Shown here: positions 1 to 8,351 of the stretch, piece by piece | Position numbering within the stretch: the stretch's first letter is position 1 | How the letters are laid out: each line of letters begins with the position of its first letter | Assembly (NCBI GenBank): GCA_007119095.1 | Contig: SKQI01000277.1 | Location: 1-25,482 of the forward strand | Direction of reading: 5' to 3' | DNA length: 25,482 nt | DNA from: Wenzhouxiangella sp. | Lineage (GTDB): Bacteria; Pseudomonadota; Gammaproteobacteria; Xanthomonadales; Wenzhouxiangellaceae | Made by a program: the position numbers and the translations under genes | The notes under the pieces: model-generated | The model's input: only the letters and a program-made list of their open reading frames with translations | Told to the model about the DNA's origin: nothing | Databases searched by the model: none

Positions 1-63
1 CAACTCCAGGTAGAATTGGCCGCCACCGACAAGGCCATTCGCGAGACCTGGTTCCCGAAGTGA
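1..63 (+). CDS. 3' end of an unidentified gene (partial)
   Basis: An open frame enters from the left edge and ends at a TGA at 61-63. The last 20 residues read QLQVELAATDKAIRETWFPK. Its stop overlaps the GTG start of the next gene (GTGA), so the two are probably co-transcribed and translationally coupled. Genes found with Anbu/COG4307 proteins in other bacteria include a circularly permuted ATP-grasp protein, an alpha-E (DUF403) protein and a transglutaminase-like protein. This tail could belong to one of those, but 20 residues are too few to decide. Confidence 0.5.
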   Translation, partial: QLQVELAATDKAIRETWFPK

Positions 64-1115
64 AAACCTTCCTTTGCCACTGCGGCAATCAGCTGTATTT
101 CGAAAACGTCCAATGCCTGGCCTGCGGTCGCAAGCTGGGCTTTTTGCCTGACGTATTGACCCTGTCGGCGCTGGAACCGGCCGGTGACAATCTGTTTCGC
201 GCCCTGGCGCCGGAAGCGCAGGACCGACTGTATCGACCCTGCCACAATTACAGCCACGAGGACGCCTGCAACTGGATGGTACCGGCCGACGAGCCCGACG
301 CCTTTTGCCAGGCCTGCCGCCTGAATGAAGTCATCCCCAACCTCGACAAGCCCGGCAACCGCACCCTGTGGATCCGCATCGAGCAGCGCAAGCGGCGCCT
401 GGTGTACGATCTGCGCCGCCAGCATTTGCCGGTGCTGCCGCGCAGCAGCCATCCGGGCACGGGCCTGGGCTTTGCCTTCCTGGAGGACCACCCGGAAACA
501 GAAACACTGGAGTTCAGCGACCACGTCAACGACAACCCGATCATGACCGGTCATGCTAACGGCCTGATCACGATCAACATCGCCGAGGCCGACGACGTCG
601 AGCGCGAGCGCATGCGCGTCCAGATGAACGAAAGCCAGCGCACCCTGCTCGGTCATTTTCGGCATGAAAGCGGCCATTATTACTGGGACCGGCTGGTTGC
701 CGGCGGCCCTTATCTGGGCCGGGTGCGGGAGCTGTTTGGCGACGAGCGCATCGACTATGGCCAGGCGCTGGAGCGCTTCTACAATGACGGGCCGATGCCG
801 GACTGGCAATCGCGCTTCGTCAGCGCTTATGCCAGCTCACACCCCTGGGAAGACTGGGCCGAGTGCTGGGCTCACTGGCTGCAAATCAACGACACCCTGG
901 AGACCGCGGCAACTATCGGCTTGGCGCCGGTCGAGTCCATGCAGGCGGACCTACGTGATCGCATCGACCACTGGATTCGGCTGGCTGGTCATATCAACCT
1001 GCTCAATCGCTCGCTGGATCAGCCCGACCCTTACCCCTTTGTCCTGTCGCCACCGGTTATCGACAAGCTGGCCCTGATCGACGAAATCATCGCCAACAGC
1101 GGCTTTACCGAGTGA
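60..1115 (+). CDS. zinc-ribbon, HExxH-type putative metallopeptidase (COG4307/DUF2248-like)
   Basis: A 351-residue protein of the putative zinc-binding peptidase family that often travels with Anbu-type proteases. The N-terminus is a zinc ribbon (C6, C8, C19, C22) and a second cysteine set follows (C61, C70, C83, C86). The motif HESGH at 202-206 fits the zinc-binding HExxH consensus of metalloproteases, and an acidic stretch at 264-268 (EDWAE) could supply a third ligand. There is no signal peptide, so it should be cytoplasmic. The start is GTG at 60, overlapping the upstream stop by 4 nt. The gene converges on the Anbu gene with a gap of only 7 nt. Peptidase activity is predicted from the motif and has not been shown for the family to my knowledge; substrate unknown. 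Confidence 0.85.
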   Translation: MKTFLCHCGNQLYFENVQCLACGRKLGFLPDVLTLSALEPAGDNLFRALAPEAQDRLYRPCHNYSHEDACNWMVPADEPDAFCQACRLNEVIPNLDKPGNRTLWIRIEQRKRRLVYDLRRQHLPVLPRSSHPGTGLGFAFLEDHPETETLEFSDHVNDNPIMTGHANGLITINIAEADDVERERMRVQMNESQRTLLGHFRHESGHYYWDRLVAGGPYLGRVRELFGDERIDYGQALERFYNDGPMPDWQSRFVSAYASSHPWEDWAECWAHWLQINDTLETAATIGLAPVESMQADLRDRIDHWIRLAGHINLLNRSLDQPDPYPFVLSPPVIDKLALIDEIIANSGFTE

Positions 1116-1122
1116 AGGAAAA

Positions 1123-1848
1123 CTACTCCCAGTCGAATCTGGGCAGCTCGGCAAACAAACGATTCAATCCTTCGGCCCAGGACCGGCTCAAGGCGCCCAG
1201 GTAGGCATCATCGGCGTCAAAGAACAACCGCCGCTCCGGGGTCAAGGCGACGCTGCGATACAGCAGCAGTTCGATCGGCGGGCCCACGCTCAAGTTCGAG
1301 CGCATCGAGGCATCCATCGACAACATGGCACAGCGCCCGGCCCGCTCCAGACTGACGTCCGATCGGATCATGCGATCGAGAATGGGCTTGCCGTACTTTG
1401 TCTCGCCAATTTGCAGAAACGGCTTGGCCCGGGAGGCGGCGATATAGTTGCCTTGGGGATAGATCAGAAAGGCTTCATGGGGCTGCCCCTGGATCTGGCC
1501 GCCAAGAATGAACGAGGCCTCCATCATGCCGCTGGCCTGCTCGGCCTGGCCGGAAAAATCGCTCTGCACCTGCTGACTGAGCTCGCCTACATAGCGCGCC
1601 ACTTCGTCCAGGTGAGGAATGCTGTTGAGATTGCGATCTGCCCCCACCAGGTCCCGCTCCAGGCGCGTGGTCACCGCCTGGGTGGTCGCGAGGTTGCCGG
1701 CCGACAGCAACACCATAAAGCGATCAGCCGCGGTATCAAACACGTGCATCTTTGAATACACGCTGACATCATCAACGCCGGCGCTGGTGCGCGAGTCAGA
1801 ACACAATACCAGGCCAGTTTCAACCCGGATGGCCACGCAGTAGGTCAT
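1123..1848 (-). CDS. Anbu: ancestral proteasome-like beta-subunit Ntn-hydrolase
   Basis: A 241-residue protein matching the Anbu (COG3484, proteasome-type protease) family in length and sequence. After removal of Met1, the chain starts with the nucleophile Thr1 (TYCVAIRVETGLVLCSDSRT). Asp17 lies in CSDSR and a lysine follows at about residue 32, the expected Thr/Asp/Lys proteasomal active-site set. Anbu proteins form cytoplasmic open-ring or helical assemblies distinct from HslV. Their substrates are unknown, and the family often co-occurs with ATP-grasp, alpha-E and transglutaminase-like genes. A CAGGA Shine-Dalgarno lies about 6 nt before the ATG, and a consensus TATAAT lies further upstream. 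The gene lies on the same strand as the RND operon but has its own likely promoter. It is convergent with the HExxH protein. Confidence 0.93.
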   Translation of the reverse strand: MTYCVAIRVETGLVLCSDSRTSAGVDDVSVYSKMHVFDTAADRFMVLLSAGNLATTQAVTTRLERDLVGADRNLNSIPHLDEVARYVGELSQQVQSDFSGQAEQASGMMEASFILGGQIQGQPHEAFLIYPQGNYIAASRAKPFLQIGETKYGKPILDRMIRSDVSLERAGRCAMLSMDASMRSNLSVGPPIELLLYRSVALTPERRLFFDADDAYLGALSRSWAEGLNRLFAELPRFDWE

Positions 1849-1875
1849 GCGATTCCTGCAGAACTGAATCGACAG

Positions 1876-1881
1876 ATTATA
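1876..1881 (-). promoter_or_regulatory. candidate -10 element for the Anbu gene
   Basis: On the minus strand this reads TATAAT, a perfect sigma-70 -10 hexamer, in the 42-nt gap between the adaptor stop and the Anbu start. A transcript from it would have a leader of about 20 nt. No good -35 hexamer is seen at 16-18 nt spacing; that region lies inside the 3' end of the adaptor gene. Confidence 0.4.
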
Positions 1882-1890
1882 GTCCGCTCG

Positions 1891-2928
1891 TCAGCCGCGC
1901 ACCGACACTTCCTGCCCCGGACGCAGCCGCTCGTTGCCGCGGACCACGACCTTGTCACCGGCCTGAATCGGCCCTCGCACCTCGATCCACTCACCCTCGC
2001 CGATACCGGTGGTGACGCGAATGCGCCGGGCCTTGTTTTCATCGTCAACGATGAATACGGCAATGCCGTCACCGCGCAACACCAGCGCATCGCGCGGCAC
2101 CGCCAGCACCTCGCGCACATCGGCCGTCGGAATGGTCACACGCACGGTCTGGCCGACCGGCAGAAAAGCATCCACATCCAGCCGGAGCTCGAAAACATGG
2201 CGCGACTCATCGCCAACGCTGACCACGGTTCTGACTGGCGCCTGATAGGCCTCATCAAGGCCGGCGACAATCGCCAGCTCATCTCCCGGGCGAACGAAGC
2301 GGTAGTAGTTCAGCGGCGCGCGCGCCACCACTTCCAGGCTTTCCGGATTGACCAGTCGCACGACCTGGGTGCCGATGGACACCCGCTCACCGGCCTGGGT
2401 CCTGCGCTCGGCGACCACGCCCGGGAACGGCGCCCGGATTTCGGTCCGCTCAAGCTGATCTTCGACCTGACTCAAGCGGCTGTTGACCACGGCCAGGTCG
2501 GAAGCGGCAATATCGCGCTCGGAGCGGGTCTGCTCGATCTGGCTTGCAGCCGCCAGATTGGTCTCGGCCAGACGCTCGAAGCGCACCAGCTCAGCCTCCA
2601 GGAAATTCAGGCGAGCACGGGCACGGGCCACTTCGGCGGCGAGCTCCTGGGCCCGCAGGCGCAGGTTGGTATCCTCGACACGGGCAATCACATCCCCCTC
2701 GTCGACGCGCGTGCCAACGTCGGCCACGCTGATCAAGCGACCGTCAACCTCGGCCGACAGGAAGGCATCGGATCGCGACACCACGGTGCCGGCGACTTGC
2801 ATCGTCGGCGACATGGCCGTGACCCGGGCCTCGCCGATCTCGACAATCGATGCCCCACCCCACTGCGCGTGCACGCTGGCTGACGCGACCAGAACGGCAA
2901 CCGCCGCCAGGACTTTGAAACGATTCAT
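1891..2928 (-). CDS. RND efflux periplasmic adaptor (membrane fusion protein)
   Basis: A HlyD/AcrA-type adaptor that would link the inner-membrane RND pump encoded just upstream to an outer-membrane channel. The start is placed at the ATG at 2928 (MNRFKVLAAVAVLV) because AGGAG sits 7 nt before it. This is 5 codons inside the longest reading, whose ATG at 2943 overlaps the permease stop. A Sec signal peptide ends near SVHA/QWGG and has no lipobox cysteine, so the protein is probably not lipid-anchored. Next come a lipoyl/barrel-sandwich half (SAEVDGRLISV), an Ala/Arg/Glu-rich coiled-coil hairpin, the second lipoyl half (IRAPFPGVVAERRTQAGERV), beta-barrel and membrane-proximal domains. No outer-membrane factor gene lies in this operon, so a TolC-like channel must come from elsewhere. 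Substrate unknown. Confidence 0.92.
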   Translation of the reverse strand: MNRFKVLAAVAVLVASASVHAQWGGASIVEIGEARVTAMSPTMQVAGTVVSRSDAFLSAEVDGRLISVADVGTRVDEGDVIARVEDTNLRLRAQELAAEVARARARLNFLEAELVRFERLAETNLAAASQIEQTRSERDIAASDLAVVNSRLSQVEDQLERTEIRAPFPGVVAERRTQAGERVSIGTQVVRLVNPESLEVVARAPLNYYRFVRPGDELAIVAGLDEAYQAPVRTVVSVGDESRHVFELRLDVDAFLPVGQTVRVTIPTADVREVLAVPRDALVLRGDGIAVFIVDDENKARRIRVTTGIGEGEWIEVRGPIQAGDKVVVRGNERLRPGQEVSVRG

Positions 2929-2935
2929 TACTAGG

Positions 2936-2940
2936 CTCCT
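2936..2940 (-). promoter_or_regulatory. Shine-Dalgarno deciding the adaptor start
   Basis: AGGAG on the minus strand, 7 nt before the ATG at 2928. It sits inside the ATGA overlap region at the end of the permease gene, consistent with translational coupling, and favours the 2928 start over the ATG at 2943. Confidence 0.6.
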
Positions 2941-5900
2941 CATGCCGGTACCACCTCGCCGCTCACGGACGGTACCTTTTCTTCGTTGACCCGCAGCAGG
3001 CTGGGCAACAGAATCAGGGTAAACAGGGTCGACAGCGCCATGCCGCCGACAATCACCGCCGCCAGGCCGCGGTAAAGCTCGGTCCCGGCACCAGGTAGCA
3101 GCAGCAGCGGCAACATGCCGAACAGGCTGGTGAACGTACTCATCAAAATCGGCCGCAAACGCAATCGCACGGCCTGCTCGACGGCATCCCTGCGGCCCAT
3201 GCCTTCGCGTTCGCCATCGCGAGCCCGATAGACCAGCAGGATGGCGTTGTTGACCACCAGGCCAAGCAGAATCACGAACCCGATCATGGTCAGCATGTCC
3301 ATGGCCTGGCCGGTCACAGCACCCACCAGTCGCAGCGCCAGGATTCCACCGACGGTAGCCATGGGAATGGTCAACAGCACCAGGATGGAGTCCCGGAACG
3401 ATCGGAACAGGGCCGAGATCAGCAGGTAGAGAATGATGATGGCCAGGACAAAGCTGCCGGCCAGGTTGCGCAATGTCTCGCCCAGGGCCTCGGCTGTACC
3501 GCGATAGGTAATCACGCCATCGGTGGGCAGAACCGCGCGGATCTGCGGCTCAACTTCGGCCTGCAGTATTTCGATCGCGGTTTCCATGGGCATGCCGGCC
3601 GGCGGTGTGACCTGAAGTGACAGGGTCCGGCGTCGGTCGATACGACGAATCTGGTTGGGGCCTGCCGTCTGCTCCAGCCGGGTCAACTCGCCCAGCGTCG
3701 CAACCCGGCCGGACGGCGTTGAAACTGGCATCGCCATGAGTTCCTCCGGCGTCAACCAGCGCTCACCGCGCAATATCACATCCAGCCGACGATCACCATC
3801 GAAGTAATCGCCGAGGAAGGCACCATTGCCCAGAGCGCGTATCAGGGTTGCGACATCGTTGCGGGTCCAGCCCAGCTCGGCAATGCGGCGATCATCGGGC
3901 ACCAGTCTTAGTTCAGGTTCCGACAGATCCAGGCCAGGCTGCGGCCGGACACTGGCCTGCGGCATGGCCCGGCGAATCGCTTCGAAGCCGACCTGACCGG
4001 CGTCGAGCAGGTCTTCGAAGTCAGCGGCCTGCAAGTCGACATCGATACGACGGCCACCGCGGCCACCGAAGATCGGCGAGCGGTTGGCAAAGCCGACCGT
4101 ATCCGGCAGGTCGGCCAGGAATTCCCGGTTGACGACCTCCAGCAGCTGATCGACCTCGTTGTCATTCTCGGCTCGCACGCCCATGAACGCGCCGGTACCA
4201 AAAAAGCCTAGGAAAGCATTGAAAATACGAGGTTCCTTTTCACCTTCGATATAGGGCAGCATGCGCTGGTTGATGACATCAATCAGCTCGCGCTCAGCCG
4301 TATCCGGCCCAATGCCCGGCGGGGTCTGAATGAACCCGAAAATGAAGTTGCGCTGCCCTTCAGGCAAGTAATCGGCCGGCGGCAAAAGCAGCACCGCCAC
4401 CAGCACGGGCACGGTGGTCAGACCTGCAATCCAGCTCCAGCGCCGACGCGGCGTATCGGTCAGGCGCATGACCATGGCGGTGGCCTTTTGCCACCATTCC
4501 TGATGGCGGTCAACCAGCTTTTCTTCCCCCAGCAAGCGGTAGCTGGCCGTGGGCAGGACAACGATGGCGACCAGCAGCGAGCAGACGATGGCGGCAGCGA
4601 TGACTACGGCCAGGTCGGCAAACAACTGGCCGGCCTCATCCTGCAAAAAGATGACGGGCAGAAAAATGGCCACGGTTGTAGCGGTGGAGGCCAACAAGGC
4701 ACCCCAGACCTGGCCGGTACCGCGATCCGAGGCTTCCAGGGGTTCTCGCCCCATTTCGCGCTGTCGGACGATATTTTCAAGCACGACAATGGCCGCATCC
4801 AGCACCATCCCCGTAGCGAAAGCCAGTCCGGCGAGGGAGATGACATTGAGCGTGCGGCCCACGCCATCAAGCACCATGAACGAAAAACACAGGCATAGCG
4901 GAATGGCCAGAGCCACCATCATGGTGGCGCGCAGCTTGCGGAAAAAGAACCACAGCACCAGTACGGCCAGGCTCATGCCCAGCAGGAGGTTCGTCGCCAC
5001 CATCCGAATGGACTGGCGAATGTAGATGGTGTCATCGGACACCTGGACGATGTACAAACCGGCCGGGCGCAGATGAGAATCTTCCAGATCAGCAATGGTG
5101 GCGCGCAGCTCGGACATCACTTCAAGCACGTTGACGCCCGGTTCGGCAATCACATTCATTGAAATGGACGGACCCGCATTCTGGGTCATCACCCCGGTGC
5201 CGTCGCGCATCACGCGTTCAACGGTAGCAACATCGCCCAGAAACACCGGTCGGCCGTCGCGCCAGTCCAGCACCAGGTTCTGCAGGTCGGCAATCCGGTA
5301 TTGGCCGGCAAAACGCAGCGTGTACTGCCGTCGCCCGACCTCCTGGAAGCCGCCCGAGATATCTGCATTCTGGCCAAGCCGCTGGCCAATCCGGGTCAGA
5401 TCGATGCCGATGGCTGCGGCGCGGTAGGGATCGAAGGTAATTCGAACCTCAAACGGGCGCCCCCCGCGCGGGTTGGCCGACGACACGCCGGGTATCCGTT
5501 CCAGGCGCTCCTTGATAATCTCGTCAACGAAATCCTGATACTCGATGATCGGACGATCGTTGCCCGGCAATGGTCGGATGGAAAACCAGGCGATGGTGTC
5601 GCCAAACTGGTCGGAGCCTACCCGAACCGTGGGTTCTGTTGCATCAGCCGGGTAGCGCTGCACCTGGTTGAGACGGTTGATAACCTCGATCAAGGCACGA
5701 TTGATATCTGCATCGACACCGAACTCCAACGAAATCGAACCCCGGCCCTGGCTTGCAGTCGACTGCATGCGCTGCAAGCCAGGCACGTCGCGCAGCTGGT
5801 TTTCCTGCGGTTCGATAATTTCGGATTCGATTTCGGCCGGCGATGCTGCACGCCAGCCGGTTGAAATATTGATCGACGGACGATCGATATTCGGCGTCAT

Positions 5901-6005
5901 CTGCACAGGCAAACGGGACAGACTGATCAGCCCGAATATGACCAACAGAATACAGCCGACGGCAACGGCGACTGGATTACCCAGCCCGAGGCGAGTTAGC
6001 GGCAC
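2940..6005 (-). CDS. RND efflux transporter permease
   Basis: An inner-membrane AcrB/HAE-type RND pump of about 1021 residues. The GTG at 6005 is chosen over an ATG at 6056 because AGGAG lies 8 nt upstream and the resulting N-terminus, (M)PLTRLGLGNPVAVAVG, matches the family. Both halves show the usual layout of TM1, a large periplasmic loop, then a six-helix bundle. The TM4 motif is GMVLDAAIVVLEN: one aspartate (about D403) aligns with AcrB D407, while the second (AcrB D408) is alanine. In the TM10 region the motif GLVVNNAILLV carries Asn where AcrB has Lys940. Such variants occur in RND subfamilies, so the protein may still be active. It forms an operon with the adaptor through an ATGA overlap. 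Substrate cannot be inferred. Confidence 0.93.
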   Translation of the reverse strand: MPLTRLGLGNPVAVAVGCILLVIFGLISLSRLPVQMTPNIDRPSINISTGWRAASPAEIESEIIEPQENQLRDVPGLQRMQSTASQGRGSISLEFGVDADINRALIEVINRLNQVQRYPADATEPTVRVGSDQFGDTIAWFSIRPLPGNDRPIIEYQDFVDEIIKERLERIPGVSSANPRGGRPFEVRITFDPYRAAAIGIDLTRIGQRLGQNADISGGFQEVGRRQYTLRFAGQYRIADLQNLVLDWRDGRPVFLGDVATVERVMRDGTGVMTQNAGPSISMNVIAEPGVNVLEVMSELRATIADLEDSHLRPAGLYIVQVSDDTIYIRQSIRMVATNLLLGMSLAVLVLWFFFRKLRATMMVALAIPLCLCFSFMVLDGVGRTLNVISLAGLAFATGMVLDAAIVVLENIVRQREMGREPLEASDRGTGQVWGALLASTATTVAIFLPVIFLQDEAGQLFADLAVVIAAAIVCSLLVAIVVLPTASYRLLGEEKLVDRHQEWWQKATAMVMRLTDTPRRRWSWIAGLTTVPVLVAVLLLPPADYLPEGQRNFIFGFIQTPPGIGPDTAERELIDVINQRMLPYIEGEKEPRIFNAFLGFFGTGAFMGVRAENDNEVDQLLEVVNREFLADLPDTVGFANRSPIFGGRGGRRIDVDLQAADFEDLLDAGQVGFEAIRRAMPQASVRPQPGLDLSEPELRLVPDDRRIAELGWTRNDVATLIRALGNGAFLGDYFDGDRRLDVILRGERWLTPEELMAMPVSTPSGRVATLGELTRLEQTAGPNQIRRIDRRRTLSLQVTPPAGMPMETAIEILQAEVEPQIRAVLPTDGVITYRGTAEALGETLRNLAGSFVLAIIILYLLISALFRSFRDSILVLLTIPMATVGGILALRLVGAVTGQAMDMLTMIGFVILLGLVVNNAILLVYRARDGEREGMGRRDAVEQAVRLRLRPILMSTFTSLFGMLPLLLLPGAGTELYRGLAAVIVGGMALSTLFTLILLPSLLRVNEEKVPSVSGEVVPA

Positions 6006-6013
6006 AAATGAAT

Positions 6014-6018
6014 CTCCT
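6014..6018 (-). promoter_or_regulatory. Shine-Dalgarno deciding the RND permease start
   Basis: AGGAG on the minus strand, 8 nt before the GTG at 6005. The ATG at 6056 would add 17 residues (MRTQPGYPARVWRGDSF) that are not typical of RND permease N-termini. Confidence 0.6.
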
Positions 6019-6072
6019 CTCCAGACGCGCGCAGGGTAACCGGGCTGCGTGCGCATATCGTCAAGCTTGCTG

Positions 6073-6158
6073 TCATCACAGTTGTGACCGTACCGAGCAG
6101 CATTAGTGCCTGCGAATGACGGGAAAGATCATCACTGAAAGCGCGACTTTCATCACAG
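6073..6158. repeat. three direct TCATCAC repeats in a divergent intergenic region
   Basis: TCATCAC(A/T)G occurs at 6073-6081, 6129-6137 and 6150-6158. The last two start 21 bp apart, which is two helical turns. The first copy is part of an inverted pair TCACA-GT-TGTGA at 6076-6087. All lie between the RND permease and the GGDEF-EAL gene, which point away from each other. They are candidate binding sites for a regulator of one or both; the protein is not known. Confidence 0.4.
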
Positions 6159-6257
6159 GATCGGGTAATGTATTAGCCAGACGGCATGCGGGCTTGATAA
6201 TAAAGGACGGATCGGAGGCAGACTCCGAGACCATGGAATCCAGGAGGGTGCCGGTCC

Positions 6258-8351
6258 GTGCAGGCCGTTGAAATCATCACCGCGGTTCAAATCGCTCAGG
6301 CGGTATTCAGCCTGATTCTGGCGGCATTGCTGCTGTCATTCCTGACCGCGTTCAAACACCGTTTCCTCAGACACTGGGCGTTGAGCTGCCTTGCCATGTC
6401 CCTGTACCTGGGCTCGGCGGCAATCATTGCATCGGGACTTGCCATCAATGGCCTTGATCCGAACCTGCGCCTGGCCCTGTCGATGTTCTCACTGGCCATG
6501 GCTTACCTGCACGTACTGTGGCTGATGATGGGTGCCTGGGAAGCCGTCACCGAACGCCAGATACCTCCTGTTTTGAACATCGTGCTGGTGCTGATGATGG
6601 CCGGGATCGGCATCGCCAGCACGCTGGTCCTGCCGTTCTCGGCCGAAGCTGCCGCGCTGCGCAACCTGGTACGCTTTTCCCTGCTACACGCGGTAACAGG
6701 CATAGCGTTTGCGGTAACCGCCATCATGCTGTGGCGCTCGCTGCGATCGACCGGCATGTTCAGCGCCGGTATGGTCCCGCTGGCCTTTGCCGCCTATGCT
6801 GCCTACATGCTCTATGTCAGCGGCATCAGCACCTGGATGACGCTGCACAATGAATTCCTCGACCACGCCCGTTTCCTGGGTCTGATAGGCTTCGTGCTGC
6901 AAGTATTGATCGGCTACAGCATTGTCATCTGGCTTCTGGAAATCGAGCGCAGGCGCAGTGCCCGGGCGCTCAACCAGGCTGAAAGCGCACAACAACGGCT
7001 CGTGCACTTTCGCATGCATGATCCGGCCACCGGACTGCCGAATCGCCGGCAGCTGCAGGACCAGCTCGCGACCGAGGTCAGTTTGGCCTCGGCCAAGCAC
7101 AGCCGGGTCGCCGTCCTTGCCATTGGGGTCCACCGATTCAAGGTCATCAGTCAGGCCCTGGGTTGGCATGAGACTGACCGGATGATGCGCAAACTGGCCG
7201 AACGCCTGACTCAGCGCCTGCCCGTTGATGCCTTTTTGGGAAGAGCCGGCGAACGCGACTTTGTTGCAGTACTTCCCAATGTCGGCAATCGGCAGCGGGC
7301 GATTGAAAAATGCCGACAGGCGCTGTCGGTGGCATCTGAGCCCCTGGTGCATCATGGTCAGGAGTTGTTTCTGGCCTTGAGCGGAGGCATGTGTTTGGCG
7401 CCCGATGATCAGATCGATGCGGTGGCCCTGATTGATCTGGCCCAGCATGCCCAGATGCAGGCGGTGGCCAGTGGCCAGCAGCTGGCTATCCATCAGAGCC
7501 GCCATCTCGACAGCCAGCCACATAATTTGATCAGACTCGAACAGGAACTCAGAACCGGTGTCCGCGAAAACCAGTTTCAGCTCTACTTCCAGCCGCTGGT
7601 CAGCATCCGACAACGGCGGGTAACCGGCTTCGAGACGCTGCTGCGGTGGAACCACCCGCAGCGCGGCCTGTTGACGCCGGGCACGTTCCTGCAGCAAGCG
7701 GTTCGCCTGGGCATCCTTGATGAACTGGAAGATCAGATTCTCTTTCAGGCCATGAGCCAGCTGCACGAATGGCAGAATGACCTGGCTGTCCCCCGAGTTA
7801 CCGTCTCCATCAATCTGTCTGCCCAGCGTTTTCAGCAGCCGGACCTGGCCGGCAAATTGGCCGCCATGTGCGAAGAGATGAAAGTGGATCCAACCGATCT
7901 GCACCTGGAAATCACCGAGAGCACCGCGATGCAGGATTTCGAGGCTGGGTTGACCACCATCTCGCAGCTGCGCGACCTGGGATGCAAGATCTGCCTTGAT
8001 GATTTCGGCACTGGCTACAGCTCGCTTTCGCACCTGAGAAGGCTACAGGTCGACTACGTCAAACTTGACCGCAGCTTCATCGTCAACCTCGAGCGCGACC
8101 ACCACGAACGGGCGATGACCCGGGCCATTGTCGACTTGATCCACAGCCTTGGCATGACGGTGCTGGCCGAAGGCGTGGAAACACGACAGCAGCTGGGCTA
8201 CCTGATTCAGTGCCGGGTGGACGTCATCCAGGGCTTTCTGATGGGCAAACCACGCCCCGCCCAGGCCTATCGTCGAGCATTGCTGGAACCCGATCTGCTC
8301 ATGCGGGAGGCGGTGTCGGAAAGTCAGCGCGGATCTGAGCAATCTGCTTGA
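6258..8351 (+). CDS. membrane GGDEF-EAL protein, probable c-di-GMP phosphodiesterase
   Basis: A 697-residue inner-membrane protein. Residues about 7-228 contain around seven hydrophobic segments forming a MASE-like sensor I cannot name. A GGDEF domain (about 250-410) follows, with the signature changed to GERDF (331-335) and the usual Asp/Asn of the substrate pocket replaced (GVHRFKVISQALGWHETD), so cyclase activity is unlikely. The EAL domain (about 430-675) keeps its catalytic set: ETL (459-461) in place of EAL, N519, E551, DDFGTG (581-586), K602, E638 and QGF (658-660). It should therefore hydrolyse cyclic-di-GMP. The start is GTG at 6258 with AGGAGG 10 nt upstream. The 3' end overlaps the convergent cca gene by 53 nt. 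Confidence 0.93.
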   Translation: MQAVEIITAVQIAQAVFSLILAALLLSFLTAFKHRFLRHWALSCLAMSLYLGSAAIIASGLAINGLDPNLRLALSMFSLAMAYLHVLWLMMGAWEAVTERQIPPVLNIVLVLMMAGIGIASTLVLPFSAEAAALRNLVRFSLLHAVTGIAFAVTAIMLWRSLRSTGMFSAGMVPLAFAAYAAYMLYVSGISTWMTLHNEFLDHARFLGLIGFVLQVLIGYSIVIWLLEIERRRSARALNQAESAQQRLVHFRMHDPATGLPNRRQLQDQLATEVSLASAKHSRVAVLAIGVHRFKVISQALGWHETDRMMRKLAERLTQRLPVDAFLGRAGERDFVAVLPNVGNRQRAIEKCRQALSVASEPLVHHGQELFLALSGGMCLAPDDQIDAVALIDLAQHAQMQAVASGQQLAIHQSRHLDSQPHNLIRLEQELRTGVRENQFQLYFQPLVSIRQRRVTGFETLLRWNHPQRGLLTPGTFLQQAVRLGILDELEDQILFQAMSQLHEWQNDLAVPRVTVSINLSAQRFQQPDLAGKLAAMCEEMKVDPTDLHLEITESTAMQDFEAGLTTISQLRDLGCKICLDDFGTGYSSLSHLRRLQVDYVKLDRSFIVNLERDHHERAMTRAIVDLIHSLGMTVLAEGVETRQQLGYLIQCRVDVIQGFLMGKPRPAQAYRRALLEPDLLMREAVSESQRGSEQSA

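Noticed and set aside
1123..1848. HslV (ClpQ) as identity of the Thr protease
   Set aside because: Length (241 against about 175) and the TYCVAI...LVLCSDSRT pattern fit Anbu, and no hslU is adjacent.
6076..6087. CRP-type site at TCACA-GT-TGTGA
   Set aside because: CRP sites have TGTGA-N6-TCACA; here the half-sites are in the opposite order with a 2-nt spacer, so it is listed only as an unassigned inverted repeat.
6684..8033. A 449-residue open frame on the minus strand opposite the GGDEF-EAL gene
   Set aside because: It mirrors a codon-biased gene with clear domains on the plus strand; its translation shows no recognisable family and has no ribosome site. High GC makes long antisense frames common.
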